A DNA stretch of 5,522 bases from Dehalococcoidia bacterium (GTDB lineage Bacteria > Chloroflexota > Dehalococcoidia > Dehalococcoidales > BS750m-G39): assembly GCA_030640325.1 (NCBI GenBank), contig DAOWJM010000044.1:1-5522 (forward strand), in the 5' to 3' direction. Positions 5,464 through 5,522 of the stretch are shown here, one piece after another. The position numbers and the translations under genes are program-made. Every line of letters starts with the position of its first letter. The stretch's first letter is position 1. Under the pieces are notes generated by a model, which made no database searches, was not told the DNA's origin, and saw only the letters and a list, made by a program, of their open reading frames with translations.

Positions 5464-5522
5464 ATGTTCAATAGTTGGCGACCCAAACCTGGCGACAAGA
5501 TTTTCCGTCCACGACGAATTAG
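5464..5522 (+). CDS. Start of an unrecognised rightward gene (partial, runs off the edge)
   Basis: From the ATG at 5464 a frame of 19 full codons stays open to the window edge, reading MFNSWRPKPGDKIFRPRRI. It is rich in basic residues. The call rests mainly on the well-placed promoter at 5382-5410 and on divergence from the DUF47 gene; the ribosome site (GATGAG) is weak and close to the ATG. Too little sequence is present to name a family. Confidence 0.45.
   Translation, partial: MFNSWRPKPGDKIFRPRRI

Overview
The window is a bacterial chromosomal segment of middling GC. It carries six complete genes, a probable seventh gene start at the right edge, and well-formed promoter signals in every non-coding gap. 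There are no rRNA or tRNA genes, CRISPR arrays, insertion sequences or phage genes. Paired Nfn/Sud-type flavoproteins suggest an anaerobe. A RemA (DUF370) gene directly ahead of gmk, a guanylate kinase P-loop of the form GPSGAGKDAV, and a DUF47-PiT pair would fit Chloroflexota (Dehalococcoidia-like) or a Clostridia-type Firmicute. I lean weakly to the former; this is inference from protein flavour only.

Layout from left to right. Positions 1-81 hold a near-consensus minus-strand promoter, with a 6-bp dyad at its expected start site, reading out of the left edge. Positions 82-2321 (minus) hold a two-gene operon for a small FAD/[2Fe-2S] subunit and a large FAD/2x[4Fe-4S] subunit, the two halves of an NfnAB/SudAB-type NAD(P)H-ferredoxin or sulfide-type oxidoreductase. 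Positions 2322-2702 are a divergent control region. It contains a minus-strand promoter, a terminator-like hairpin in the flavoprotein leader, a short frame resembling the start of a [2Fe-2S] ferredoxin domain, a perfect 11-bp inverted repeat, and a plus-strand promoter under that repeat. Positions 2703-3612 (plus) hold remA and gmk, overlapping by 20 bases. Positions 3618-5238 (minus) hold a DUF47/PhoU-like protein followed by a PiT phosphate permease, overlapping by 8 bases. Positions 5239-5463 hold two back-to-back sigma70-type promoters with their -35 boxes 13 bp apart, and 5464 onward is the probable start of a rightward gene.

How the genes work together. The flavoprotein pair would balance NADH, NADPH and reduced ferredoxin. 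remA-gmk couples a small DNA-binding regulator with GMP phosphorylation. DUF47-PiT is a phosphate uptake module in which the PhoU-like protein probably controls the permease. I see no convincing new multi-gene system. The interesting material is regulatory: the leader of the flavoprotein operon, the perfect dyad at 2529-2559, the dyad at the left-edge promoter, and the mirrored promoters at 5340-5410.
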